Of a stretch of DNA of 64,000 bases, positions 17,783 to 26,267 are shown in pieces. Origin of the DNA: Sphingomonas radiodurans. GTDB taxonomy: Bacteria > Pseudomonadota > Alphaproteobacteria > Sphingomonadales > Sphingomonadaceae. The translations under genes were made by a program, and so were the position numbers. Position 1 is the first letter of the stretch; each line of letters starts with the position of its first letter. The notes beneath the pieces were generated by a model that was given only the letters and a program-made list of their open reading frames with translations, did no database searches and was not told the DNA's origin. The stretch is taken from positions 744,001 to 808,000 of the forward strand of contig NZ_CP086594.1 in NCBI RefSeq assembly GCF_020866845.1, written 5' to 3'.

Positions 17783-18952
17783 TCAGCCGCGGCCGGCGCG
17801 CGGGGTGCCCGGCGCGGTCGGCATTAGGAAAGACATGTCGCGATTACGGCCGGATTTCGGGTCGGTCGGCCCGGGCGGCTGCCCCTGCCGCGGTTTGGTG
17901 ACGTTGGGGACGGTCTCGATCTCATCGGCATCCTGCATCAGCCCGCCCTCGGGCTTGCCGCGCGCGGGGATCGATCCGCCGCCCGACGGCATGCCTGCGC
18001 CAGCCTCCATCGAATGCCGCTCGCCGCCGCCCGCAGCACGATCGCGCGCCATGATTTCGCTCATGCACGGCGTGTTCGGCGTCACGCAGCGCTCCACGAT
18101 GCGCTTGAACAGCGCCGGCTGCACCGCGCCGTAGAACCTCGGCGCGACTCGCTCACTCGGCTCCTCGAGCTTGAGATAGTCCGTCGCCACCAGCGGCTGC
18201 CCGCGCTCCTTCACGCCCGCCACCCAGCGCTCGAACCCGGCCTGGTCCATCCCGCGCAAACGAAAGCGCATGTAGGAGAAGCCTGCGCCGCTGTAATTCG
18301 CGGACATGCCCTCGAAATCGCCCGGCTTGTTGAGCACCGCGTGCAGCGTCGTGCGCATCCCCGGCATGGTGTAGATCATCCCCGCCATCGTCGGGGCGTA
18401 GAAGGTGTTCATCATGTTGCTCGACGTCATGTCGAACCGCACTTGCCGATCGACCGGCAGCGCCAGTTCATTGACCGTCGCGATGCCCAGATCGGGGTAG
18501 ATGAACAGCCATTTCCAATCGAGCGACACCACCTGCACGCGCAGCGGCGGCGCGGTCGGCTTGGCGGCTTTGGTCGCCGAGATGCGATTGAGCGGGCGAT
18601 AAGGATCGAGCAGATGCGTGCTCGACCAGGTCAGCGCGCCCAGCGCGATGATGATGAGCAGCGGCGCCGACCAGATTACCAGCTCGAGCGAGGTCGAATG
18701 GTCGAAATGCGGATCGTACGTCGCGTCCTTGTTGCCCGCGCGATAGCGCCACGCGAACACGATCGTCAGGATCATCACCGGCACGATGATCAGCAGCATC
18801 AGCGCGGTCGAGATATAGATCAGGTTGCGCTGTTGCAGCGCCACGTCGCCCGCCGGGTTGAGCACGGCGCTCTGGCATCCGGCGGCGAGCGCCAGGATCG
18901 AAAGCGGGGCGAGACGGGTGAGCCGTCGCACGATGGACGTGTGTTCGCGCAT
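17783..18952 (-). CDS. cyoA: Cytochrome o ubiquinol oxidase subunit II
   Basis: A 389-residue lipoprotein subunit: lipobox LAAGC with C26, two transmembrane helices (about 45-70 and 90-110) and a periplasmic cupredoxin domain. The CuA cysteines of cytochrome c oxidase are absent and replaced by [13 protein letters not shown], as in quinol oxidases. The C-terminal tail of about 75 residues is low-complexity (Gly, Pro, Lys, Met) and is longer than in Escherichia coli. The ATG at 18952 follows AGAGGGG; longer open frame upstream runs through the promoter and is rejected. First gene of the cyoABCD-SURF1-regBA operon. Confidence 0.95.
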   Translation of the reverse strand: MREHTSIVRRLTRLAPLSILALAAGCQSAVLNPAGDVALQQRNLIYISTALMLLIIVPVMILTIVFAWRYRAGNKDATYDPHFDHSTSLELVIWSAPLLIIIALGALTWSSTHLLDPYRPLNRISATKAAKPTAPPLRVQVVSLDWKWLFIYPDLGIATVNELALPVDRQVRFDMTSSNMMNTFYAPTMAGMIYTMPGMRTTLHAVLNKPGDFEGMSANYSGAGFSYMRFRLRGMDQAGFERWVAGVKERGQPLVATDYLKLEEPSERVAPRFYGAVQPALFKRIVERCVTPNTPCMSEIMARDRAAGGGERHSMEAGAGMPSGGGSIPARGKPEGGLMQDADEIETVPNVTKPRQGQPPGPTDPKSGRNRDMSFLMPTAPGTPRAGRG

Positions 18953-18987
18953 GTCGGCCCCTCTACGATGCGTCGGCGTGGTGCGAC

Positions 18988-19006
18988 ATTGGACAATTTG
19001 TCCAAT
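18988..19006. promoter_or_regulatory. Perfect inverted repeat in the cyoA/MFS divergent promoter region
   Basis: ATTGGACA and TGTCCAAT are separated by 3 bases, centred 45 bases before the cyoA start in the only non-coding space of the operon's 5' end. The shape (two 8-base arms, 11-base centre spacing) suits a dimeric repressor or activator. It resembles no site I can name with confidence. RegA sites are usually less symmetric. Confidence 0.5.
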
Positions 19007-19103
19007 CCCGTCACTGGCACAGGTTGGGCAATGGAGTTTAATGATAGCACCGTGCGCGGGCGCTATGAAACGCACGGCGGCACCGCCGCGGGAGCATGAC
19101 CGG

Positions 19104-20435
19104 ATGACTGCATCGACCACCGCACCGGATTCGGGAAGCCTCGAGCGGGACGCCCGATTGGTGAACGCCCGCGAGAAGGATATCGCGCCGGGCGAGATCG
19201 CGATCGGCGTGATCATCGGCCGGACAAGCGAGTTCTTCGACTTCTTCGTCTATGCGCTCGCCTCGGTGCTCGTGTTCCCGAAGCTGATCTTCCCGTATGT
19301 CGATCCGCTCACCGGCACGCTTTACGCCTTCGCGGTCTTCGCGCTCGCCTTCGTCGGGCGACCGTTCGGCACCTTGCTATTCCTGTGGATTGACGGTGCG
19401 TACGGCCGCGGCACGAAGCTGACGATTGCCTTGTTCCTGCTCGGCGGCTGCACCATGGCGATCGCGCTGCTGCCCAGCTACGCGCAGGTCGGCACGCTCT
19501 CGGCGGTGCTGCTCGGGCTGTTCCGCTTTGGCCAGGGCATGGCGTTGGGCGGCGCGTGGGATGGGCTACCGTCGCTCCTCTCGCTCAACGCGCCGGAGGA
19601 CAAGCGCGGCTGGTACGCAATGATCCCGCAGCTTGGCGCGCCACTTGGGCTGCTGCTGGCAATCGCATTGTTCAGCTATTTCCTGACCATCCTGTCGCCG
19701 GAGGATTTCCTCAGCTGGGGCTGGCGCTATCCGTTCTTCGTTGTGCTCGCGATCAACGTCGTTGCGCTGTTCGCCCGGCTACGACTGGTCGCGACGCCCG
19801 AGTTCACGCGGCTGTTCGAGACCCGCGAGCTTCAGCCGTCGCCTGCCTTTGCGACACTGTTCTCGGAATGGCGCACGATCCTGCTCGGTGCGCTCGCCCC
19901 GCTCGCAAGCTTTGCGCTGTTCCACCTCGTCACAGTATTCCCGCTGTCATGGGTCACGCTGTTCGCCAAGGAAGAGCCGCTGCAGTTCCTCGCGATCGAG
20001 GCGGCCGGCGCAATGGTCTGCATCCTTGCGATCCTCGCCTCCGGGCTGATCGCCGATCGCGTGGGGCGCCGCGCGGTGCTCGGCGTCTCGGCGGTGATGA
20101 TCGCGGTCTACAGCGGTTTCGCACCGCGGCTGCTCGATTCGGGCGGCATTGGCGAGGCGATCTACATGATCGGCGGCTTCATCCTGCTCGGCCTCGCCTT
20201 CGGCCAATCGTCGGGTGTGGTAAACAGCGCCTTCCCGCCCGAGCGGCGCTATACTGGCGCGGCGATCGTCGCCAATTCCGCTTGGCTGATCGGCGCGGGC
20301 TTCGCGCCCCTCGTCGCGCTGTTCCTCGCCAGCCGCTTCGGTCTGTGGTCGGTCGGTGTGTACTTGCTGTCGGGTGCGATCTGCACGCTCGGCGCGCTTG
20401 CGATCAACAAGGAATGGGCGCGCAAGCAGGCCTAG
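19104..20435 (+). CDS. MFS transporter of the metabolite:H+ symporter (MHS) type
   Basis: A 443-residue protein with 12 predicted transmembrane helices. Blocks such as SEFFDFFVYALASVL near the N-terminus, FVGRPFG after helix 2 and the central WGWRYPFF segment are typical of the MHS/ProP-like group, which moves organic acids, osmolytes or similar solutes with protons. The substrate cannot be inferred. The start at 19104 has GGGAG upstream; open frame further 5' lies opposite cyoA. It is divergent from the cyo operon and convergent, 10 bases apart, with trhO. Confidence 0.85.
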   Translation: MTASTTAPDSGSLERDARLVNAREKDIAPGEIAIGVIIGRTSEFFDFFVYALASVLVFPKLIFPYVDPLTGTLYAFAVFALAFVGRPFGTLLFLWIDGAYGRGTKLTIALFLLGGCTMAIALLPSYAQVGTLSAVLLGLFRFGQGMALGGAWDGLPSLLSLNAPEDKRGWYAMIPQLGAPLGLLLAIALFSYFLTILSPEDFLSWGWRYPFFVVLAINVVALFARLRLVATPEFTRLFETRELQPSPAFATLFSEWRTILLGALAPLASFALFHLVTVFPLSWVTLFAKEEPLQFLAIEAAGAMVCILAILASGLIADRVGRRAVLGVSAVMIAVYSGFAPRLLDSGGIGEAIYMIGGFILLGLAFGQSSGVVNSAFPPERRYTGAAIVANSAWLIGAGFAPLVALFLASRFGLWSVGVYLLSGAICTLGALAINKEWARKQA

Positions 20436-20445
20436 GACGCAAAGC

Positions 20446-21378
20446 TCAGTCCCCCTGCCGCTCCCCGACATGCCGCTCGCCACGCGCTTCCGCCAGCTGA
20501 ACTTGCCGATGCCGCTCGGCATATCCCTCCCGCTGCCGCGCATCGCGCGCGTCGTGGCAGCGTGGGCAACTCAATCCCAACTCGTACAGCGCCGACTCAC
20601 GATCCGCGGCACTCACGGGCATGCGGCAGGCGCGGCACAGCGCGTGCGTCCCCGGCGCCAGATCGTGCCCCACCGCCACGCGCTCGTCGAACACGAAGCA
20701 TTCGCCGTCCCAGCGGCTCTCCGCCGCGGGTACATGTTCTAGATAGTTCAGGACGCCGCCTTGCAGATGGTACACGTCCGTCACCCCTTCCGCCTTCAGG
20801 AACGCAGTCGCCTTCTCGCATCGAATGCCGCCGGTGCAGAACATCGCGACCTTGCTAACCCCGTCCGCCAGCAGCGCCTCGCGGTTTGCGCGGAACCAGC
20901 CGGGGAACTCGCGAAAGCTGCGCGTGCCTGGATCGATCGCGCCGGGAAAGCTGCCGATCGCCACCTCGTAATCGTTGCGCGTATCGATCACGATCGTGTC
21001 CGGCCGCGCGATCAGCGCGTTCCACTCCGCCGGCGCCACATAGGTGCCGGCGTTGTTTGCAGGATCGACGTCGGGCTCGCCCATCGAGACGATTTCCTGC
21101 TTCAGCCGCACCTTCAGCCTGTGGAACGGCATCGTCTCGGCGCTCGCATACTTAACCGGCAGGTCCACGCACCCCGGCAGCGCGCGCAGATGCCCCAGAA
21201 CGCGCTCGATCGCGTCGGGCGCGCCGGCGATCGTCCCGTTCACGCCCTCGCGCGCCAGCAGCAGCGTGCCGCGCACGCCGTTCGCCCGGCACAGGGCTTC
21301 GAGCGGCTCGCGCAGCGCCGCGGGATCGTCGAAGCTTGCGAAATGATACAGCGCGGCAACTTGGATCGGGGAAGTCAT
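20446..21378 (-). CDS. trhO: tRNA uridine(34) hydroxylase, rhodanese family
   Basis: A 310-residue TrhO/YceA (UPF0176) protein, which makes 5-hydroxyuridine at the wobble position of some tRNAs. An acylphosphatase-like N-terminal domain (LLAREGVNGTIAG) precedes a rhodanese domain with the active loop CTGGIRCEKA (C181). The C-terminal region carries a CxxC pair (CRACRMPVS and LSCPRCHD) of a zinc-binding type. Length and order match the long form of the family. A single gene, divergent from the small gene at 21463. Confidence 0.93.
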   Translation of the reverse strand: MTSPIQVAALYHFASFDDPAALREPLEALCRANGVRGTLLLAREGVNGTIAGAPDAIERVLGHLRALPGCVDLPVKYASAETMPFHRLKVRLKQEIVSMGEPDVDPANNAGTYVAPAEWNALIARPDTIVIDTRNDYEVAIGSFPGAIDPGTRSFREFPGWFRANREALLADGVSKVAMFCTGGIRCEKATAFLKAEGVTDVYHLQGGVLNYLEHVPAAESRWDGECFVFDERVAVGHDLAPGTHALCRACRMPVSAADRESALYELGLSCPRCHDARDARQREGYAERHRQVQLAEARGERHVGERQGD

Positions 21379-21462
21379 CGCGGCGATCTAGGCGCTCGCT
21401 GCAGCGGAACCAAGCCGTGGCGCGGCGCGGTTGAGCGCCCACACCGAACAAGGGGATAATCG

Positions 21463-21732
21463 ATGGCCGAGGCAACATGGGGCGACGCTAACGCGCCGTC
21501 GATCGACTGGAAGATGAGCGTTTCGCTCGAAAACGTCGCCCGCGGCGATTCGGAAATGCCCGAAGTGACCAACCTCGAGGCCGCAGTGCGCGCGTGGCAG
21601 GGGCTCGATCCGGCGCTGAAGCACGCTGCCGTGCTCACGCTGGAACGCCCCGTCACGCTCGACGGCGGCACGCCGCTCGATCATTTCGTCGGTCCGGCGA
21701 TCGACGATCTTGCGAAACGCCTACCAACGTGA
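21463..21732 (+). CDS. Small conserved-looking hypothetical protein, 89 aa
   Basis: An acidic soluble protein with no recognised domain. It has a clear AGGGGA element in front of the ATG and no overlapping alternative of better quality. The middle (EVTNLEAAVRAWQGLDPALKHAAVLTL when read in parts) looks helical and the end holds DHFVGPAIDDLAKRL. It is followed 60 bases later by another small acidic gene on the same strand, so the two may be transcribed together. Confidence 0.6.
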   Translation: MAEATWGDANAPSIDWKMSVSLENVARGDSEMPEVTNLEAAVRAWQGLDPALKHAAVLTLERPVTLDGGTPLDHFVGPAIDDLAKRLPT

Positions 21733-21792
21733 TGGAACATCGCGCCGCTAGAGCGCTTCTACCGCAAAATTCATCCCAGAAAGGAATGCCCC

Positions 21793-22065
21793 ATGGCGGC
21801 CAGCCAGCTTGATATCGACGACAGCACCCTGCTGGACAACATCGAGGCCGAACAGGTCGAATTCACCGGCGAGGTGGACGCAGAGGACGTCGACTTCGTG
21901 GTGCAATACGATCTGCTCGAAGCACTGAGCGGCGATCGGCCGGACGGCGACGCGATCGACATGTTCAATCGTTTCGTCGATCCGATCACCGACGCCGCGC
22001 TGGCTGCCTTTGCGCGCAACTCCGACGCAACGCCCGTTATCGTCAGTGAAAACGACCTGGAATAA
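21793..22065 (+). CDS. Small acidic hypothetical protein, 90 aa (possibly DUF1488-like)
   Basis: A strongly acidic 90-residue protein with AAAGGA before the ATG. The pattern VEFTGEVDAEDVDFVVQYDLLEAL followed by a helical tail resembles small DUF1488-type proteins, but the match is weak and I give no function. Downstream is a palindromic repeat shared with other places in this window. Confidence 0.6.
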   Translation: MAASQLDIDDSTLLDNIEAEQVEFTGEVDAEDVDFVVQYDLLEALSGDRPDGDAIDMFNRFVDPITDAALAAFARNSDATPVIVSENDLE

Positions 22066-22086
22066 TCCGATCGCGCTTAAGCCTCC

Positions 22087-22114
22087 GTCATGCCGGGCTA
22101 GTCCCGGCATCCAC
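22087..22114. repeat. Palindromic repeat, type A (single copy)
   Basis: GTCATGCCGGG-CTAG-TCCCGGCATCCAC type element, also found at 38919-39012 and 46820-46913 in this window. Arms ATGCCGGG and CCCGGCAT give a stable hairpin. It lies between a small gene and the convergent amidohydrolase gene. Short GTC/CAC-flanked palindromes like this are REP-type extragenic repeats. Confidence 0.8.
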
Positions 22115-22140
22115 GGTCCAACAAGCGCGACGGATTTACT

Positions 22141-23832
22141 TTAACGAGCCGCCCCCGTCCGAGCCCAGGCCCGCTCTCCCCCGATCCATGTCTGCTCCAC
22201 CCGCGTGCCGCGCATCGCCGCAGCTTCGCCGGCCAGCGGATCGCGATCGACGATCACGAAATCCGCCCGCTGCCCTGGCGCCAAGTTGCCGAACCGCGTC
22301 TCGGCGAACCCGGCATAAGCCGCGCCCCCGGTGAACGCCCACCAAGCCTGTTCCCGAGTCACGGCTTCCTCCGGCCGCCACCCGCCCGCCGGCTGCCCCG
22401 CCGTATCGGTCCGCGTATAGGCCGCAGCCCAACCGGCCCAGGGATCCGGCTTCTCGACCGGAAAGTCCGATCCGAACGCCAGCTTCGCGCCGTTCGCCAG
22501 CATCGATGTCCACGCATAGGCCCCCGCCAGCCGCGCCGGCCCCAGCCGCGCCTCGGCCATCGTCCGATCGCTCGTCGCATGCGTAGGCTGCATCGACGCG
22601 ATGGTGCCGAACTTGCCGAAGCTCTTGAGGTCCGCCGGATCGACCACCTGCGCATGCTCGATCCGCCAGCGACGATCGCCGGTATAGGTCTCGCTCAGCA
22701 CCTGGATCGCGTCGAGCGCTTGCGCATTCGCGCGGTCGCCGATCGCGTGGACGGCGATCTGGAAATTATCCATCGCCGCCCGGCTCATCTGATTCTGCAA
22801 CTGCGTGTCGTTGAGGAATAGCAGCCCCTTCTCCCCCGGCGCATCGGCATAGGGTGCCTTCAGCGCCGCCCCGCGCGATCCGAGCGCGCCGTCGCCGTAA
22901 ATCTTCACCCCGCCCATCCGCAGCCGATCGTTGTACAGCCACGGCGTCGGCCCCTTGCCGCCGATCCGGCTCGCCGTCTCGACCCCCGCGGCATAGGCCA
23001 TGATCCGCACCCGCAGCGCGCCGATATCTGCCATCCGGCGATAGCTCAGCCAGTCGTCGAGCGACGTGCCCATGTCGGCCACCGCCGTCACGCCGTTCGC
23101 TAGCAGCACGTTCTGTGCCTCCAGGAACGCCGCATCGCGTTCCTTCGACAGTGGCTGCGGCAGCGCTTTCTCGATCAGCTGCATCGCCGCATCAACGAAC
23201 ACGCCCGCGGGTGCCCCACCCGCCTTCTCGATGCGCCCACCAGCCGGCGATGCGGTGCTCGCGGTCACGCCCGCTTCGCGCATCGCGACGCTGTTCGCCC
23301 AGCCGGCATGCCCGTCGGCGCGCTCCAGCCAGATCGCGCGGCCCTGCGCCACCTCGTCGAGGTCCGCCGCGGTCGGAAAACGCCCGAGCCCCCACACCTC
23401 CTGGTTCCACCCGCGCCCGAGGATCCACTTTCGATCGGGATTGGCGGCGATATACGCCATCGTCATCGCCTTGGCCTCGTTGAGCGACCGCGCCGCCGAC
23501 AGGTCGAGCGACAGCACGCCAAAGCCCAGCCCCATCACATGCCCATGCGCGTCGATGAACCCGGGCAGCAGCGTCTTGCCGCCCATGTCGATCCGCCAGT
23601 CGTATAGCGGCTTGCCCGCATTCGCCTTCAATTGCTTGCGGCTGAGCTTGGGCGGCTCCTCCCCCGGCGGCACGAGCCGCGTGACCTTGCCGTCCTTGTC
23701 GATTAGCAGCGCCTTGAACCGAACCACCCGGCCGTCAGCCGTCGGTGCCAAGCCATTGACGTTGTCGACGATCCCGTCGGCCGCCGCCGGCATCGCGGCA
23801 AGCAACGCCGCGAGCGTCAGAAGGCGCCTCAT
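22141..23832 (-). CDS. Secreted YtcJ-like amidohydrolase (Amidohydro_3)
   Basis: A 563-residue exported metal-dependent hydrolase. A signal peptide covers residues 1-18; metal ligands include H96 and H98 (FIDAHGHVMG), H in VHAIGDRANA, H in RIEHAQVV and D in AFGSDFPVE. The WILGRGWNQ and MGGVKIYGDGALGSRGAAL blocks are characteristic of the YtcJ-like family, whose substrates are mostly unknown. The ATG at 23832 overlaps the stop of the upstream dehydrogenase gene (ATGA), so the pair is one operon and the much longer open frame 5' of it is not coding. Confidence 0.9.
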   Translation of the reverse strand: MRRLLTLAALLAAMPAAADGIVDNVNGLAPTADGRVVRFKALLIDKDGKVTRLVPPGEEPPKLSRKQLKANAGKPLYDWRIDMGGKTLLPGFIDAHGHVMGLGFGVLSLDLSAARSLNEAKAMTMAYIAANPDRKWILGRGWNQEVWGLGRFPTAADLDEVAQGRAIWLERADGHAGWANSVAMREAGVTASTASPAGGRIEKAGGAPAGVFVDAAMQLIEKALPQPLSKERDAAFLEAQNVLLANGVTAVADMGTSLDDWLSYRRMADIGALRVRIMAYAAGVETASRIGGKGPTPWLYNDRLRMGGVKIYGDGALGSRGAALKAPYADAPGEKGLLFLNDTQLQNQMSRAAMDNFQIAVHAIGDRANAQALDAIQVLSETYTGDRRWRIEHAQVVDPADLKSFGKFGTIASMQPTHATSDRTMAEARLGPARLAGAYAWTSMLANGAKLAFGSDFPVEKPDPWAGWAAAYTRTDTAGQPAGGWRPEEAVTREQAWWAFTGGAAYAGFAETRFGNLAPGQRADFVIVDRDPLAGEAAAMRGTRVEQTWIGGERAWARTGAAR

Positions 23833-24668
23833 CGCGGCAGCCTCCGCACCAGCGCGCTGGTATCCTGTCGCCCGCCGCCCATCGCCTGCACCTCGGCATA
23901 GAATTGATCCACCAGCGCCGCCGCCGGCAGCACCGCGCCATTCTTGCGCGCCTCGTCGAGCGCCAGCCCGAGATCCTTGCGCATCCAGTCCACCGCAAAG
24001 CCGAAGTCGAATTCGTCGCGCGCCATCGTCGGCCAGCGATTGACCATCTGCCAGCTCTGCGCCGCGCCGCCGGAAATCGCCTCGAGCACCTTGTCGAGAT
24101 CGAGGTTGCTGGCCTGCGCGAAGCGCACCGCTTCGGACAATCCCTGCAGCACGCCGGCAATGGCGATCTGATTGACCATCTTGGTCTGCTGCCCCGCCCC
24201 CGCCGCGCCGACATGGACGATGCGCGCGGCATAGGCCTCCATCACCGGCCGCGCGACCGCCATCGCCGCGTCGCTGCCGCCGCACATGATCGCAAGCTGC
24301 CCCTTCTGCGCCCCCGCCTGCCCACCCGAAACCGGCGCATCGACCACCAGCGCGCGCGCCGCCGCCAGTCGCCGCGCGATATCCGCCGACACCGTCGTAT
24401 GGTCGATGAACACCGCATCGTCGTGCATCGCGGCGAACGCGCCGTCGCTGCCCAGCGTCACCGCAGCAAGGTCGTCATCGTTGCCGACGCACGCCACCAC
24501 CGCATCCGCGCCCGCAGCGGCAGCGGCCGGCGTCTCGGCGACCGTCAGCCCGGTCGCCTCCGCCTTGGCACGCGTGCGATTGTAGACGGTGACGTCGTGG
24601 CCGGCGCGGGCAAGGTGCCCGGCCATCGGGGCACCCATCACGCCGGTGCCGATAAAAGCGATCTTCAT
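23829..24668 (-). CDS. 3-hydroxyisobutyrate dehydrogenase-type NAD(P)-dependent oxidoreductase
   Basis: A 279-residue beta-hydroxyacid dehydrogenase. The dinucleotide-binding motif is at the start (AFIGTGVMGAPMAGHL), the substrate-binding block is DAPVSGGQAGAQKG and the catalytic lysine is K163 in GQQTKMVNQ. Members oxidise 3-hydroxyisobutyrate, tartronate semialdehyde or related acids; the exact substrate is open. It is translationally coupled to the amidohydrolase gene downstream and divergent from threonine ammonia-lyase. Confidence 0.9.
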   Translation of the reverse strand: MKIAFIGTGVMGAPMAGHLARAGHDVTVYNRTRAKAEATGLTVAETPAAAAAGADAVVACVGNDDDLAAVTLGSDGAFAAMHDDAVFIDHTTVSADIARRLAAARALVVDAPVSGGQAGAQKGQLAIMCGGSDAAMAVARPVMEAYAARIVHVGAAGAGQQTKMVNQIAIAGVLQGLSEAVRFAQASNLDLDKVLEAISGGAAQSWQMVNRWPTMARDEFDFGFAVDWMRKDLGLALDEARKNGAVLPAAALVDQFYAEVQAMGGGRQDTSALVRRLPR

Positions 24669-24746
24669 GGCCTTGCGGATAGGGCCAGTTTGCACGCCGC
24701 GCCAGATGATCCTACGGCCCGCGTCGGCGAACCTGGATCAATGATC

Positions 24747-24762
24747 CCGTTCGGGCGAACGG
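24747..24762. promoter_or_regulatory. Inverted repeat just upstream of threonine ammonia-lyase
   Basis: CCGTTCG and CGAACGG with a 2-base spacer end 14 bases before the ATG at 24777, in the divergent space between the dehydrogenase and ilvA-type genes. It could be an operator or a leader hairpin. Short arms make chance plausible in GC-rich DNA. Confidence 0.3.
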
Positions 24763-24776
24763 ATCTTGAGGCATTG

Positions 24777-26024
24777 ATGATGGCAACCGCGGCACAATCG
24801 ACCACCGAACCCCTCCCCGTCAGCATCGCGGACGTGCGCGCCGCCCATGCCCGCATCCGCGATTCGATCGTCCGCACGCCCACGCTCATCAGCCGCACGC
24901 TTTCGAAGCTCGCCGGCGCGACCGTGTATCTGAAGTTCGAAAACCTCCAGTTCACCGCCGCCTACAAGGAACGCGGAGCGCTCAACACGCTGCTGCTGCT
25001 CAGCGAAGAGGCGAAGTCGCGCGGTGTGATCGCGGCCTCCGCCGGCAATCACGCGCAGGGCCTCGCCTATCACGCCAACCGCCTCGGCGTGCCCGCGACG
25101 ATCGTCATGCCGATGAACACGCCGACGGTGAAAGTGGTGCAGACCGAAGGGCATGGCGCCGCGGTCGTCCTCCACGGCAACACCTTCGACGCGGCCTACG
25201 CGCACGCCCGCGAACTCGAGGCCGAACGCGGCTACACCTTCGTCCATCCGTTCGACGACGCGCGCGTCATCGCCGGCCAAGGCACCGTCGCGATCGAGAT
25301 GCTCGAGGACGTGCCGTCGATCGACACGCTCGTCGTCCCGATCGGCGGCGGCGGGCTCATCTCCGGCATGGCGACCGTCGCGCGCGCCGCCGCTCACCCG
25401 ATCGAGATCGTCGGCGTCGAGGCCGAGCTGTTCCCCTCGATGTACAACCGCCTGCGCGGCACCGACATGCCCTGCGCCGGGGATACGCTGGCCGAGGGCA
25501 TCGCGGTGAAGGAGCCCGGCGTGGTCACGTCGCGGATGGTCGCCGCGCTGGTCGACGACATCATGCTCGTCACCGAACGCAGCCTGGAAGAATCGGTCAG
25601 CCTGCTGCTGCAGATCGAGAAGACCGTGGTCGAGGGCGCCGGCGCCGCCGGCCTTGCCGCGGTGCTCGCCAACAAGGAGCGGTTCGCCGGCAAGACGATC
25701 GGCATCGTGCTGTGCGGCGGCAACATCGACACGCGGCTGCTCGCCAACGTGCTGCTGCGCGATCTCGCTCGCTCGGGCCGCCTTGCCCGGCTGCGCATCC
25801 AGCTGCGCGACCAGCCCGGCGCGCTCTACAATGTGGCACGCATCTTCGATCAGGAGCGAGTCAACATCCTCGAACTCGCGCACCAGCGAATCTTCACCAA
25901 CCTGCCCGCCAAGGGCCTCAGCCTCGACGTCGAATGCGAGACGCGAGACCGCCATCACCTCGATCGGTTGCTCGCCGCGCTGGGCGTCGCCGGCTATGAA
26001 GTAAGCCTGATCGAACTGGCGTAA
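24777..26024 (+). CDS. ilvA: Threonine ammonia-lyase with C-terminal ACT domain
   Basis: A 415-residue PLP enzyme that converts threonine to 2-oxobutyrate. The Schiff-base lysine is K64 in TAAYKERGALN, the substrate loop is SAGNHAQG and the phosphate-binding loop is PIGGGGLISG. A single ACT-like domain occupies about residues 340-415 (RIQLRDQPGALYNVARIF), a shorter form than the classical biosynthetic enzyme of enteric bacteria. It could serve isoleucine synthesis or threonine breakdown. ATG codons at 24777 and 24780 both follow GAGG; either may be used. Confidence 0.92.
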   Translation: MMATAAQSTTEPLPVSIADVRAAHARIRDSIVRTPTLISRTLSKLAGATVYLKFENLQFTAAYKERGALNTLLLLSEEAKSRGVIAASAGNHAQGLAYHANRLGVPATIVMPMNTPTVKVVQTEGHGAAVVLHGNTFDAAYAHARELEAERGYTFVHPFDDARVIAGQGTVAIEMLEDVPSIDTLVVPIGGGGLISGMATVARAAAHPIEIVGVEAELFPSMYNRLRGTDMPCAGDTLAEGIAVKEPGVVTSRMVAALVDDIMLVTERSLEESVSLLLQIEKTVVEGAGAAGLAAVLANKERFAGKTIGIVLCGGNIDTRLLANVLLRDLARSGRLARLRIQLRDQPGALYNVARIFDQERVNILELAHQRIFTNLPAKGLSLDVECETRDRHHLDRLLAALGVAGYEVSLIELA

Positions 26025-26267
26025 CGCCTTGATCCCGCTGCCAACTGCCGCGCAGCACCCGAGTTATACATTTGACGTAGGGGATCGATCACCCCGATCG
26101 TAATAATGCGTTTCTGCCCCGTTCCGGAACACCATCGGATGCTGGAAAGACTCTGCGCAGCGCGTTAACTCTTTATTCGTGATAATCGCGCTTCCCACCG
26201 CACCTTCAACGACTCATATCGATGGTCCAGGGCGCGACGTGATGCGTCCCTTAGGGGACTCCCGGTA
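26025..26267 (+). other. Intergenic region upstream of bpt
   Basis: About 240 non-coding bases that are more AT-rich than their surroundings. I see GATAAT at 26181-26186, a possible -10 element with no good -35 in front of it, and no convincing hairpin or known riboswitch pattern. It probably holds the bpt promoter and a leader of some 80 bases. Confidence 0.3.

Noticed and set aside
18953..19216. N-terminal extension of cyoA
   Set aside because: It would run through the divergent promoter region and the inverted repeat; the ATG at 18952 begins a proper lipoprotein signal.
21406..21432. EcfG-like promoter before the 89-residue gene
   Set aside because: GGAAC is followed by CGGTT at 17 bases, which departs from the CGTT consensus; in GC-rich DNA this is too weak to list.
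23833..24285. N-terminal extension of the YtcJ-like amidohydrolase
   Set aside because: The extra codons lie in the dehydrogenase gene in another frame; the ATGA overlap and signal peptide fix the start at 23832.
26025..26267. Structured leader RNA before bpt
   Set aside because: The gap is relatively AT-rich but holds no stable hairpin or conserved motif that I can recognise.
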